This document shows positions 10,201 through 18,978 of a DNA stretch of 64,000 nt, one piece after another. The position numbers and the translations under genes were made by a program. The notes below the pieces were generated by a model. It did not search any database and was not told the origin of the DNA. It saw nothing but the letters and a program-made list of their open reading frames with translations. Position 1 is the stretch's first letter. Each line of letters starts with the position of its first letter. The stretch is taken from positions 59,882 through 123,881 of the forward strand of contig JACPHN010000110.1 in NCBI GenBank assembly GCA_016188575.1, read 5' to 3'. Source of the stretch: Candidatus Schekmanbacteria bacterium. GTDB lineage: Bacteria > CSSED10-310 > JACPHN01.

Positions 10201-10620
10201 CTGATGAGTCGGCTTGCGCTTGGCAGTGTTTCAGACAGCAGATTCGCGCGCCAATACTGGGTAGTACCCATGGATAATCTGAGGTCATACGGTTATTCAG
10301 ACAACAATCTCGTAGATAACAACTTCGCCGTGTGGAATGAAGAGCTTCAGATCCCACTGGACGCATTCCTCAAGAACGAGTTTCTTCGTCGCCTGGAAGG
10401 TATTTTCGGGTGGGACTGTGGCAGTGTGTTCACGAATCGCTCCACGACTTCATTCAAAGAGCACCGAAGCGCGGCTGGAGTTCTTGGTGTAAATCTCCTC
10501 TTGACGCCGTTTGTTGTCCGATTGCACTATGCCAAGTTCATTGACATTGGTGGAGCGGATGCTTATCAACCCTTGGACAGGGGGTGGAACTCGAACTTCA
10601 GTATTCGATACAACTTTTGA
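7207..10620 (+). CDS. Secreted gluzincin peptidase / beta-propeller / outer-membrane barrel fusion
   Basis: 1,137 residues. A signal peptide (about 1-45) leads to a peptidase MA-like domain with HEMAH at 183-187 and the third-ligand motif PLWFIEGIAEF (E217). Next come a Pro/Ala linker and a very acidic stretch (about 390-445, runs of Asp/Glu). Then comes a TolB/PD40-type beta-propeller (about 455-780) with repeats such as AFSPDGKLLALVG and FSPDGRILFEST. The C-terminal ~330 residues are beta-barrel-like, with alternating aromatic strands, an Omp85-like LRSYGYSDNNL segment and terminal Phe. All zinc-site residues are present, so proteolytic activity is plausible. A likely topology is a barrel in the outer membrane with peptidase and propeller in the periplasm or outside. 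The strong AGGAGG ribosome site supports the start. It is a single gene with no partner. Confidence 0.85.
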   Translation: MKHASALRAPEGARGARLRAWSGSLVGAVALLGMALGVPSAGALIAGDSTILPSRAGKVHVQWRDFKWEYVELGLRDPEPGSEEAEKGEKIGGVRLYYYRQEQDLARRAIPVIESDMAYLEEQFHYKTRRTIPYVLYSSHEEFEQTNLFDISESILGVTSPTDLKMSMAYWGEHKRFAMVSRHEMAHQFTVQKVYDIAEDYETEKTPLLEIPLWFIEGIAEFYAKNKEIDPETAAFARDMLYYPDKDRYYKVPRFFDDSIQSYPHTYKMGQLRLVYLAQVYGADVPQRVLDMSYTLQPRRKKTDNDTVNSFRSLLKTVTGKPARQLDKDFRAWLKKQFPPPIPEPAPNAADTPATPVAGAVAAGTAGAPPESPGGKAPQAGATEPSPPEPQTAEEKIVAAASSDSDKEKSDKKGDGESSADANADEDEEDDDEDVEEEEDEKDEKLPKYPRRPGLPEPFHFAAVGDTIDRCLPDTAYDRVFLLCRKIDADSGNVSLVLYDEQKPEISREVIRDGTHHVESLHFMERRVMAIQNGRIAFAGRRRGRDIIYAQPYRVKDDDIALGRRRAYTLPHIVEVGEPAFSPDGKLLALVGLDDTGVEDLYVLELDQRKPPVRITATPYSMQSVDWGSDGILISSDETSTGAYNLFLLKIDPSTLDSEFQPLASLTADTRSSRLTQTDSDQSEAVFSPDGRILFESTASGAHDIYALEEWQSSAPVSRRLTNGFTGFQQPAPSGDSLYATGLLGGRYRLFRLDKKDLFAEPAAAPTAADGQRKWLTLAELPGKPRSYQAMRGKNWQLDVAQAMISTAEQGGSVIAFSDMLRDHSVVFQFSLYGDLELGDFFGLYLNRKNRLGWGVAAVHTVQVQVDRTFDLSESRGYTNYYRQREFGLVGQLVYPFETFAYLEVGASTLGIDRFDFSDYTGALESQWNKENEKIEPELELYTQLGFDTISFHPLTGPISGTSLLLKVSGAYLPDRSEVWGAARVEAINYLRIYRSINLMSRLALGSVSDSRFARQYWVVPMDNLRSYGYSDNNLVDNNFAVWNEELQIPLDAFLKNEFLRRLEGIFGWDCGSVFTNRSTTSFKEHRSAAGVLGVNLLLTPFVVRLHYAKFIDIGGADAYQPLDRGWNSNFSIRYNF

Positions 10621-10852
10621 CGTTCACAACGATGATCGAGGCGCGATCGTCTCTTTTGTCCCGCGACGAGAGAGGAGATCCGTGTGAGCACGGCGCGTGC
10701 CTCGCGGCGGGTTTGGGACCGCTCCTGTTGATGGGCAACGGGAAGACGCGTCGGGTCAGGCGACGGGACGCGGGGGTCCCTGCAGGCCGCGCCGAATTGC
10801 GCTATATAGTTAACTGGGAAAGAGGCTAGTATCGCATTCCAGGGGGGTGACC

Positions 10853-11371
10853 ATGGACATCGGGGTCCAGCACAAGCACAAGGCAGCGGGGTTCACGCTG
10901 CTCGAGTTGTTGGTCGTAGTGGCCATTATCGCGATCCTCATGGCGATCGCCGTGCCGCGGCTCATCCGCTCGCGCATGAGCGCCAATGAGGCCACGGCGG
11001 TGGCCGGGCTCAGGACGATCGTTGGGGCGCAGCACGACTACAATACCAATTCAGCGCTGCACACCTACGCAAACAGCCTTTCGGCGCTGGCGACGGGCGC
11101 TGGCGCCGGTGGGATCGGCTTCATCGATAGTGTGCTCGGTTCTGGCACGAAGACCGGATACATTTTTACGCTGGTCCCGGGGACACCCGTCGGGAACCAA
11201 CTCTGGAACTACTACGTAACAGCGCATCCCAGGGGCTACCTGGCCACGGGAGTACATTCCTTTTTCATCAACCAGTCCGGTGTCGTTCTCATCTGCGATA
11301 ATGGCGGCGTCGCCATCAGCGACCCCGCGGTCAGTTGCGCGGACGGCAAGCCGCCGTCACCTGCGGAATAG
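10853..11371 (+). CDS. Type IV pilin-like protein (prepilin leader)
   Basis: 172 residues from the ATG at 10853 (an in-frame GTG lies 6 bases earlier). A 13-residue leader ends in AAG and is followed by FTLLELLVVVAIIAILMAIA, i.e. a class III prepilin cleavage site G|F with Glu at mature position 5. The globular part has RTIVGAQHDYNT in the alpha1-C region and a C-terminal Cys pair (ICDNGG... SCADG) like the D-loop of major pilins and pseudopilins. It should be processed by PilD and assembled by a type IV pilus or type II secretion machine encoded elsewhere. The ribosome site is CAGGGGGG just upstream. No other pil/gsp genes are nearby, so it could be a minor pilin. The 232-base upstream spacer contains an AT-rich patch (CTATATAGTTAA, about 10802) that may be the promoter. 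Confidence 0.88.
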   Translation: MDIGVQHKHKAAGFTLLELLVVVAIIAILMAIAVPRLIRSRMSANEATAVAGLRTIVGAQHDYNTNSALHTYANSLSALATGAGAGGIGFIDSVLGSGTKTGYIFTLVPGTPVGNQLWNYYVTAHPRGYLATGVHSFFINQSGVVLICDNGGVAISDPAVSCADGKPPSPAE

Positions 11372-11516
11372 TGGACCGAGCGGCGCAACGCGCCGCACTC
11401 AGGTGACCGTTCTTTCTGCAAAATGCCCCGCGAGGGGCAAAGCTTGCTACTGCGCCCGCCGGACGCCAAGACTGCATTCATAGGCAACAGGGACGCGGTT
11501 GCGGAGGACAGAACGA

Positions 11517-14500
11517 GTGGGAAGGCGGCTCCGGCGAATCGCTCTGTACGTGGGGTTGTGCCAGATTGGGCTGGTCACCGCCGCATTGCTCGTGCTTCAT
11601 TGCGGTCCGTTCCGCGCCTGGGTGGCCACCAGGGCGTCGGCGGCCATCGCCGGCGCCGCCGGCGTCGACGTCGCGATCGGCGCGGTCGACTACAACCTGT
11701 TGGCAGCGCGCGTGGCCGTCCGCGACCTGCGAATCGGTGCAAAGTCTGGTGCACGCCCGGCAGTTGCGATCGGCGAGCTGGCGGTCGCGCTTCCCGCTCG
11801 CGTGTTTCTCGGGCGCTTTGATCGCGTCACCTCTGTGGAGGTGCGTGGCCTGGAGATCGCGATCGGTCGCGCTGCGGATGGGCGGTGGACGCTGCCATTA
11901 CTGGAGCTTGGTGAGGATGCGCATGAGGCTCCCGGCACCCCGGCGCGGCCGTTCGTCCTGCCCCCATTCCGAATTGATCACGCCGCTCTGGAGGCGACCC
12001 ACCTCAGCTTTGACGACCGTTCGCTGCCGCTGTCGGTAATGGCGGAGGATGCGGCAGTGGAGGTCTCCTACGACGCGGAGCGCGGCGCGCACGCAGTGGA
12101 GCTTTCTATCGGCTCCGTCTCGGTCAGGACTGGTGATGGCGGCGCACAGGCGCAAGGCGTCGTCGAGCTGCACGCGCGTGTTACCGGTAACCGCGTCAGC
12201 CTGGACCACCTTGCTGTGAAGACGAGCTTTGCGACCGCAGAGGTGACGGGGGCGATCGACGATCTGTCCCGCCTCGGGTACCGCGCCGAGGCAAGGCTGT
12301 CGCTCGACCTTGCCGAGGTTGCCAAGTCAGGCGCGGTGCTCGGGTTGCCACCTGACCTGACGGGCACCGCCACGCTGCGCGCGCAGGTCGCCGGCGACCC
12401 GGTCGCCGTGGAGGCGAGCGGCGAGCTGGCCGCGGAAGGAGTGGGTGTCGCGGGCCTGCAGGCCATGGCGGTGCAGGGCACGCTGCATTTCGATGGCGAG
12501 ACCCTCGAGCTCGGCAAGGCGCGCATCACCGGCCCGGCATTCGCGGTCGGTCTCGAGGCGGCGCTTGCCCTGTCCGACACCGGCGCCGCCACGCGGCCCG
12601 CCCTGCGGGGGCACCTCGCAATCGAGCGGCTCAGCGGGCCGGCGCTGGACGCCGCAATCGGGCCGATCGGCGGTGGCCTCGCAACCGACGCTACGGGTCA
12701 CGCCACCTTTGCCATGGCCCGCTACTCCCTGGAGACGTTGACCGCCGACATCGATGTGGAGCTGTCGGAGGCAGTGTCCGTGCCCGCTCCTGACGCCGTC
12801 GGCAGCGCCGGTGCCCTGCGGGCTCGCGGCAACCTCACCGCGCGCATCGCGCCCACGACCCCGGCACCGCGGAGCGATTTGCTGATGCCGCCGATCGCGC
12901 TTTCCGGCAAGCGTCTCTGGTTTCGTGACCTCGAGGTTGGTGAGCTGACCGCCACGGTTGCCGTCGGCACGAACGCGGTGGGAGCTCATGGCCTGCGCAT
13001 CGCCGGCCCGCACGGGCGGATCGAAGGCACGGCCACCGTGCCCATCGCTGAGGATGGCCAACTGGTAGCAGACTTGTCGCTTGCGGGCGCGAATCCATCG
13101 ACGCTGCGAGACCTCATCGGCGAGGTGCCGCTGGACGGGGAGCTCGCCGCGACCATTACGGCGCGCGGGACCCTGGCCGTCCCAGACCTCGTCGCGGTCG
13201 TCACTGCCCCGTCTCTCGTTGCCAGCGGTGAGCCGCTGCGCGACCTCCGCATCGAGGCGGTGCTCGCAGGCACGCGAGCCGTGCTCCGCCAATGTCGCGT
13301 CGACCTCAGCGGTGGAGGGTCGGTCGCGGCCTCCGGGGAATACGACCTGGCAACGGAGAAAATGTCGCTGCGAGCGGAAGCGCGCGCGGTCAAGCTTGCG
13401 GCCGTGCGCGCCCTGACCGGCTCCATGCCGGAGCTCCAGGGCGAGCTGAACGCCGATGCAAGCGCCGCGGGCACAGCCACCGAGCTGCGTGGCGATCTGT
13501 CCCTGGCCGCCACCGACGTTCGACTCGCGCCGGCCGCCGCGCCCGCAGGACCAATCAGCCTTGGCGCTCGGTACGCCTACGCGAGCGGCGCCCTTCGCGT
13601 GGACGGCCTGTCGCTGTCTGTTCCTGGCGTCTCCGCAACGGCGTCGGCGGCTCTGCCGCTGAGCGCGGACACCCCCGGCGTCGACCGTCTGGCGGCGCGA
13701 CTCGACGCCGACGTGCGGCTTGAGACCGTCTGGAGCGCGCTGGCTGCAGCAAAGATTCTGCCAGACGACTTGTCACTAGCTCTGGACGGCGCGATTTTCG
13801 TCGAGGCTCGTCGCGAGCCCGCCGGACCCGGCCTGCTTGACGGCCTCTCTATCGATGCCACGTTCCACGACGTCAGCGCAGCGGCGTCTCCCGCCGCGCC
13901 GATAATCGAATCCCTGCGCGGCAAGCTGTCTTTGGCCGCCGGTGCCGTGCTCATTGACGCGTTCACCGGCCGCCTCGGCGGCAGTGCGTTTCGCCTGGCC
14001 GGGACCATCCCACTGGCGGCTCTGCCCGTCGACCTCCCCGTGCCGCCTCCGCCAGGTCCCCAGACAGGTCTCGACGTCTCGCTCGCCCTTGACGCCGTGG
14101 CCCTGTCGTCGCTGGTTCCGCTCGGAGACATTCCTGCGGACGCCGTCGTTGCTGCGGCGTTGCACCTCGGCGGGCGCCGTCTTGATCCCGAGGCGCTCAC
14201 CGCCGAGCTCGTCCTGTCTCGGCTCGAAGGACGTTACGAAAAGCTCAACGTGCGCAATGACGGCGACGTGCGGCTGCGCTTGGAGGGCGGCGTGCTGCGC
14301 ATCGAGCATCTGTCGCTCGTTGGACCGGGAACCTCGATCGTCATCGGTGGCGGCGCCGACATTGGCCACCCACAGGAGTCGACACTCGGGCTTGTCGGTT
14401 CCGCGAGCATCGACGCCGGGACGCTCTCCGCCTACGCTCCGGGGCTCGGCCTGAGAGGTCGGATCGACCTGGCCGTGCAGGTCGCGGGATCGCCCGCAGC

Positions 14501-17500
14501 GCCACAGCTCAGCGGCCAGGCGATTCTCAGCGATCTCGTGCTGACGCCGCGGGCCATGGAGGCGCGCATCTCTCACACCAACGGCAGAGTCGACTTTGCC
14601 GGGGACACCGTCCACATTTCCAAGCTTCAGGGCCGCCTCGGAGCCGGAAGCTTCGACGCCGCCGGGCAGGTAACGCTGGGCGCGGGTGGCGTCCAGAACG
14701 CGGCGGTCGATCTTGCGCTCAACGGTGTTACTGCTCGGATTCCTCCCGGTGTCCGTCTCGCCGCCGACGGCAAGCTCCGATGGGTCGCGGAGCGCGCCCT
14801 GTCCCCATCGCATCTCACCGGATCAGTGTCTTTGCGGCGCGGCCTGTTCACTGAGCCGTTCGATCTCGATGTCGCCTACCTCTTGGGACTCCTGAAATCC
14901 GGCGCCCCCACGGTTGCGCAAGAGCTCTCGATACTCGACACCATGAAGCTGGACCTGGCGGTGTCGCTCGGGCGCGGCTTCCGCGTCCGGAACAATCTCG
15001 GGAATCTTCTGGCCACAGGTGATCTGCGCGTGACCGGCAGCGCGACGTCGCCGCTCGTTTCTGGAGACGTGACGCTCGGCAAGGGGGGTGAGATTTACTT
15101 CTCGCAACAGACGTACCACATCGTGAGGGGGAAGATCGAGCTCGTGGCGTCGCAGCCGCACTTCGACATCGAGGCCTACGCCGACCCAGACGACAAGAGG
15201 CAAGGCCGGGAGGGCCAGCCAGAGCGCATCACCATCCGATTTTCCGGCACGCTTGACAGCCCTGAGGTCGATCTCGATGCCCCCGGAATGGACAAGGCGC
15301 AGGCCGCGGCGGCGCTGCTGACGGGCTCGAAGGATGCGGGGGCCGGCGGCGCCTCCGGCTATGCGATGCTCGCCGCGCACATGGGGGCCTACTTCGCTGG
15401 CCGCGGGACTGCCGACATCGAGAGCAAGCTGGCGAAAACGCTCCGCTTGTCCCTGGTCCGGATCGAACCCGAGCTGGTGGCCGCGCAAGAGTCGCGGCTC
15501 GGCACGGATCCCGGTGCCCGTCTCACGGTCGGGAAGTCCGTCCTCAGCTCGTTTTTTGTCGGCAACTCGACTAACCTGACCAACTCGAGCTACCAGCTCT
15601 GGTGGATCGATTGGAACGGCCCCGCCGGCCTTACGGGACGACTGGTGCGCGATGAGGACGAGCAGCTCATCGGCGACCTCCGCTTCGAAAAGTCGCTGAA
15701 CCTGCTCGGTCGCCGGCGTGCCGCGGGCGAGGTCGGACCGGGACAAGAGGCGCCCCCGACGATTCGCCGGATCCTCTTCGAGGGGGACCGTCCTGTCGCC
15801 ACCTGGCGCCTCAGGTGGACGCTGCAATCCCGCCGTTGGGCGGCGCTCGACGAGCTGGCGCTTCAAGACGACGCCGACGCCTTGAGGAAGCTGCTCCGCA
15901 AAAGGGGATACCGGGAGGCCGTGGTCGAGGTCGAAACGAGACCCGCGGGCGAGCGGCGCGGGCGGCCGCGCGTCGATGTCGTATTCAAGCTCGAGCCCGG
16001 ACCTCTCGTTGCCATTTCGCTCCAATCCGATGTCGTGGAGCTCCCGGTCACGCTCGAAAAGGATCTGGAAAACCTCTGGGACTTCGGCTTTTCCGACGAC
16101 GAGCTGGTCGCGGAAGGGAGCGAGCGCATCAGTGACTATCTGCGCACGCTGGGCTACGACCACGCCACGGTTACCGCCGACGTCTCGACATCGCCTCCGG
16201 ATGCCGGGCCGGCCGCCAAGCAGGTGACATACCATGCCGCGGCGGGAACGCGATCCACCGTCCCCGCAGTCCACATTCAGGGAGCCACCCTGTTCTCCGA
16301 GGAGCAACTTGTGGCGGCGCTCGCCCAGGAGCTGGGCGCCACGAATAAGGATCTGGCCCAGCTCGTGCTCGCCGATCCGCGATCGGCGTTGGGGACGTTG
16401 CAGGCGCTTTACGCGCAGACGGGCTACCTTCACGCCCAGCTTGATGGACCCCGTCTCATGATCGCGTCGGACGGCCGGCGCGAAGTGCTGATCGAAGTCG
16501 CGGAGGGCAAGCAGACGCGAGTGCGCCGGGTCGAGCTCTGCGGCGCGAAAAGTTTTTCGTCAGCCGAGCTGTCCCGGCAGGTCTACCTTGGCCCCGGGCT
16601 GCCGTACACCCCGGCAGCGTTTGTCCAAACCCGTAGCGCGCTGACCGGGTTTTACCACGCGCGCGGCTTTCTCGAGGCGCGCACGAGCGCCGAGATGCGG
16701 CAAACGACTGGCGCGGATCCCTGCTCGTCACCACCCACCCCGCCAGAGGGCAGCGCCACGACCCCGCCGTTCGCGACCGACGGCGCCCTGGTAGACGCGG
16801 TCTACACCGTCGCCGAAGGTACTCGCGCGATGGTGGAGGCGATCGACATCCGGGGCAACACGCGGACACCCGACTGGATCATCGCGCGGGAGCTGGAAAT
16901 TGCCCCTGGAGATCCGCTCGAAGAGGCGAGAATGACGCGAAGTGAGCGAAAGCTGCGGCTGCTGCGTCTGTTCGATCGCGTCGAGGTGACCTCGGAGCCG
17001 CTCGGCACAGACGGTCGTCGCCGCATCATCGTCTTCGTCGAAGAGCGGCCCGCGCAACGCGTTGCGCTGGGCGCGAGATACGGATCCGATGAGGGCGCCG
17101 AAGGCACGCTGGAGCTTCAGGGATTCAACATTGCGGGCACGGGCCTTGGGACCTCACTGCGGCTTCTAGCCAATGACCACCAACAAGACACCCGTTTCGC
17201 TTTGGATTTGCTGCCCGTACTCGCCAAGAAGCTCAAGACCACCGCGTTTCTGCAGCTTGCCGAACAAGACGATCCGGGCCTTTTTCAGAGGTGGAGAGGC
17301 TGGACGGTGCAGCAAAAAATCGCCGCGTCGGAGCGGATTGCCTTGTTCTACAACTATAACTATCGGCGCACCCGGATCCGCGAGAAGGAGTCCACCGGCC
17401 CCTTTCCCTTCGACCTCACCGTGAGCGTCGGCCGGATCACGCTCGGTCTGGTCGCCGATGGGCGCGACGACCCGTGGGATCCCAAGAAAGGGTATTTCGG

Positions 17501-18023
17501 CTCGGCGACTGTCGAGTATTCCGCCGACTTCCTTGACTCGGACCTGCCCTTCCTCAAGTTCTTTGGGCACGGCGCCGCATACCTTGCGCTGCCGCGCAAG
17601 CTGACGCTCGGAGTGGCCCTGCGAGCGGGCGTGGCGCGCCCCGCCCACGACCAGATTCTGCTCGGCTCTGAGCGCTTCAAGGCCGGTGGCGAGTCCACGG
17701 TGCGGGGCTATGAGCGTGATACCCTTGGACCCCGAAGCCGCTTTACCGATGTTCCGGTCGGCGGCGAGGGGATGTTCGTCGCCAATACCGAGCTGCGAAT
17801 TCCCGTCTATTCCATCGCCAGCGCTGTCCTCTTTGTCGATGCCGGCGAGGTGTATGCGGAATACCAGGACGTGTTCTCGCTCGATCTTCGCTATGCGGGC
17901 GGGTTCGGCGTGCGCGCCCAGACGCCCCTCGGCCTCGTTCGCGGCGATATCGCCTGGAAGCTCCACCGCCGCGAAGGAGAAAGTCCCTATGAGTTTTACG
18001 TCGGTCTAGGCCACGCCTTTTGA
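11517..18023 (+). CDS. TamB-Omp85 (TamA/BamA-like) fusion protein
   Basis: About 2,168 residues. The GTG at 11517 is chosen because GGAGG lies 9 bases upstream; a TTG at 11499 is in frame. An N-terminal membrane anchor (about 8-30) is followed by about 1,100 residues of repetitive beta-rich AsmA/TamB-like sequence. A TamB C-terminal (DUF490) domain spans about 1,130-1,395, with GKGGEIYFSQQTYHIVRG and SFFVGNSTNLTNSSYQL. Five POTRA-like modules follow (about 1,412-1,850; for example RRVELCGAKSFSSAELSRQ and EAIDIRGNTRTPDWIIARE). A ~318-residue Omp85 barrel ends the chain, with the L6-type VRGYERD motif (about 2,061) and a C-terminal Phe. TamA and TamB are normally separate proteins spanning the periplasm to insert outer-membrane proteins or move lipids; here one chain would bridge both membranes. 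The frame is continuous with no sign of a join error. Confidence 0.9.
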   Translation: MGRRLRRIALYVGLCQIGLVTAALLVLHCGPFRAWVATRASAAIAGAAGVDVAIGAVDYNLLAARVAVRDLRIGAKSGARPAVAIGELAVALPARVFLGRFDRVTSVEVRGLEIAIGRAADGRWTLPLLELGEDAHEAPGTPARPFVLPPFRIDHAALEATHLSFDDRSLPLSVMAEDAAVEVSYDAERGAHAVELSIGSVSVRTGDGGAQAQGVVELHARVTGNRVSLDHLAVKTSFATAEVTGAIDDLSRLGYRAEARLSLDLAEVAKSGAVLGLPPDLTGTATLRAQVAGDPVAVEASGELAAEGVGVAGLQAMAVQGTLHFDGETLELGKARITGPAFAVGLEAALALSDTGAATRPALRGHLAIERLSGPALDAAIGPIGGGLATDATGHATFAMARYSLETLTADIDVELSEAVSVPAPDAVGSAGALRARGNLTARIAPTTPAPRSDLLMPPIALSGKRLWFRDLEVGELTATVAVGTNAVGAHGLRIAGPHGRIEGTATVPIAEDGQLVADLSLAGANPSTLRDLIGEVPLDGELAATITARGTLAVPDLVAVVTAPSLVASGEPLRDLRIEAVLAGTRAVLRQCRVDLSGGGSVAASGEYDLATEKMSLRAEARAVKLAAVRALTGSMPELQGELNADASAAGTATELRGDLSLAATDVRLAPAAAPAGPISLGARYAYASGALRVDGLSLSVPGVSATASAALPLSADTPGVDRLAARLDADVRLETVWSALAAAKILPDDLSLALDGAIFVEARREPAGPGLLDGLSIDATFHDVSAAASPAAPIIESLRGKLSLAAGAVLIDAFTGRLGGSAFRLAGTIPLAALPVDLPVPPPPGPQTGLDVSLALDAVALSSLVPLGDIPADAVVAAALHLGGRRLDPEALTAELVLSRLEGRYEKLNVRNDGDVRLRLEGGVLRIEHLSLVGPGTSIVIGGGADIGHPQESTLGLVGSASIDAGTLSAYAPGLGLRGRIDLAVQVAGSPAAPQLSGQAILSDLVLTPRAMEARISHTNGRVDFAGDTVHISKLQGRLGAGSFDAAGQVTLGAGGVQNAAVDLALNGVTARIPPGVRLAADGKLRWVAERALSPSHLTGSVSLRRGLFTEPFDLDVAYLLGLLKSGAPTVAQELSILDTMKLDLAVSLGRGFRVRNNLGNLLATGDLRVTGSATSPLVSGDVTLGKGGEIYFSQQTYHIVRGKIELVASQPHFDIEAYADPDDKRQGREGQPERITIRFSGTLDSPEVDLDAPGMDKAQAAAALLTGSKDAGAGGASGYAMLAAHMGAYFAGRGTADIESKLAKTLRLSLVRIEPELVAAQESRLGTDPGARLTVGKSVLSSFFVGNSTNLTNSSYQLWWIDWNGPAGLTGRLVRDEDEQLIGDLRFEKSLNLLGRRRAAGEVGPGQEAPPTIRRILFEGDRPVATWRLRWTLQSRRWAALDELALQDDADALRKLLRKRGYREAVVEVETRPAGERRGRPRVDVVFKLEPGPLVAISLQSDVVELPVTLEKDLENLWDFGFSDDELVAEGSERISDYLRTLGYDHATVTADVSTSPPDAGPAAKQVTYHAAAGTRSTVPAVHIQGATLFSEEQLVAALAQELGATNKDLAQLVLADPRSALGTLQALYAQTGYLHAQLDGPRLMIASDGRREVLIEVAEGKQTRVRRVELCGAKSFSSAELSRQVYLGPGLPYTPAAFVQTRSALTGFYHARGFLEARTSAEMRQTTGADPCSSPPTPPEGSATTPPFATDGALVDAVYTVAEGTRAMVEAIDIRGNTRTPDWIIARELEIAPGDPLEEARMTRSERKLRLLRLFDRVEVTSEPLGTDGRRRIIVFVEERPAQRVALGARYGSDEGAEGTLELQGFNIAGTGLGTSLRLLANDHQQDTRFALDLLPVLAKKLKTTAFLQLAEQDDPGLFQRWRGWTVQQKIAASERIALFYNYNYRRTRIREKESTGPFPFDLTVSVGRITLGLVADGRDDPWDPKKGYFGSATVEYSADFLDSDLPFLKFFGHGAAYLALPRKLTLGVALRAGVARPAHDQILLGSERFKAGGESTVRGYERDTLGPRSRFTDVPVGGEGMFVANTELRIPVYSIASAVLFVDAGEVYAEYQDVFSLDLRYAGGFGVRAQTPLGLVRGDIAWKLHRREGESPYEFYVGLGHAF

Positions 18024-18035
18024 CCAGGCGCGGAG

Positions 18036-18710
18036 CTATCCTGCGACGGAAGCGAGGATTTGCTTGACCTTGGCAGCTTCAGGCGACGTGGGAGCGATCT
18101 GCAGAAACGTCTCGAAGTGGTTCATCGTCTTGTCGACCTTCTTCTGCTGATAGTAGGCCAGGCCGAGCTGGTAGTGCCCATACGCATGTCGCGGGTCGAG
18201 CGCAAGCGTCTTCTCCCAAGCGGCGACGGCGCTGCTCACATCCTTCTTGTAGCCATATACCATTCCCGCGCTGTACTGAACCTCCGCGTTTTCCGCTCCC
18301 GAGGCCAACGCTTTGGTCAGGTCCTCGGTGGCCTTGTCGAGCTCGCCGTTTTTTGCTGCAACTTCCGCGCGCAGGGCGAGTGCCCGAGCATTGGCCGCGT
18401 CCTTGCCGAGGATGGCGTCGGCCATGGCCTTTGCCTTCGCGGCGTCGCCAAGCGTCAACGCGGCCCGGCCGCGGAAATACTGTGCGTCACCGCTGTCAGG
18501 CGTGGCCTTCAGGACCTCGTCGAACTTGGTCGCGGCGTCGCTCAGCTTGCCCTGCTGATATAGCGCCATCGCGTCGCCCATCAGGTCTGCTCGCGCCTGG
18601 CCGAAATCCAGAGCGCACACCGCTCCTGCCAGGATGAGCACGACCGCCCACAGTTGCAACCTCCCGCGGCGTTGCCGGGGCTGCTGAGTCGAGGATTCTC
18701 GTGCTTTCAT
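18036..18710 (-). CDS. Exported TPR protein
   Basis: 224 residues. A TM or uncleaved signal segment LWAVVLILAGAVCALDFG (about 20-38) precedes four to five TPR motifs (about 43-215; for example AYGHYQLGLAYYQQKKVDKT and DAQYFRGRAALTLGDAAKAK). It probably works as a periplasmic or inner-membrane-anchored scaffold. The start ATG has AAAGGG at a suitable distance. It converges on the TamB-Omp85 gene with a 12-base gap, so a joint envelope role is only a guess from position. Confidence 0.85.
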   Translation of the reverse strand: MKARESSTQQPRQRRGRLQLWAVVLILAGAVCALDFGQARADLMGDAMALYQQGKLSDAATKFDEVLKATPDSGDAQYFRGRAALTLGDAAKAKAMADAILGKDAANARALALRAEVAAKNGELDKATEDLTKALASGAENAEVQYSAGMVYGYKKDVSSAVAAWEKTLALDPRHAYGHYQLGLAYYQQKKVDKTMNHFETFLQIAPTSPEAAKVKQILASVAG

Positions 18711-18894
18711 TGCTGCCCTTTCTCGTCGTTGTGACGAAACAAGTGATGGTTGGTATCGTCAAGTAATACCGGGGAAAGGATCATAGCGTTTGGTCCGTTT
18801 CGTGCAAGTGCTGCTCCGCAATCGGTGTGTCGCCCCGCGAGCGCCTCTTTACCGCCGTCTGACACAATGGTGGTGATGTGCTAAGCTATCTCCC

Positions 18895-18978
18895 ATGATT
18901 CGCGGCGAGCTCCAGCTTCACCTGACCGAGTTCTTTCCGTGGCCAGTGGCGGCGCCGCCGTGGCGGCGCAACGCATGA
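18895..18978 (+). CDS. Possible 27-codon leader ORF overlapping tetR start
   Basis: ATG at 18895 opens a short frame (MIRGELQLHLTEFFPWPV... ending in RNA) whose TGA at 18976 overlaps the ATG at 18975 of the TetR-type gene as ATGA. Such overlaps usually couple translation. No clear Shine-Dalgarno precedes it and there is no homology evidence, so it may be chance. Confidence 0.3.
   Translation: MIRGELQLHLTEFFPWPVAAPPWRRNA

Noticed and set aside
10690-10812. Possible GEMM-type (cyclic dinucleotide) riboswitch before the pilin gene, from GGGCAA and GGGACGC strings
   Set aside because: The conserved tetraloop-receptor part (AAACC/GCAAAGCC) and the paired stems are not present in the right order, and position alone is not enough.
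11380-11396. GCGGCG/CGCCGC hairpin after the pilin gene as a terminator
   Set aside because: Short stem without a following T tract; not strong enough to list.
14823-16433. Minus-strand frame of 536 codons within the TamB-Omp85 gene
   Set aside because: Shadow frame; no recognisable motif, and the plus-strand product is well supported.
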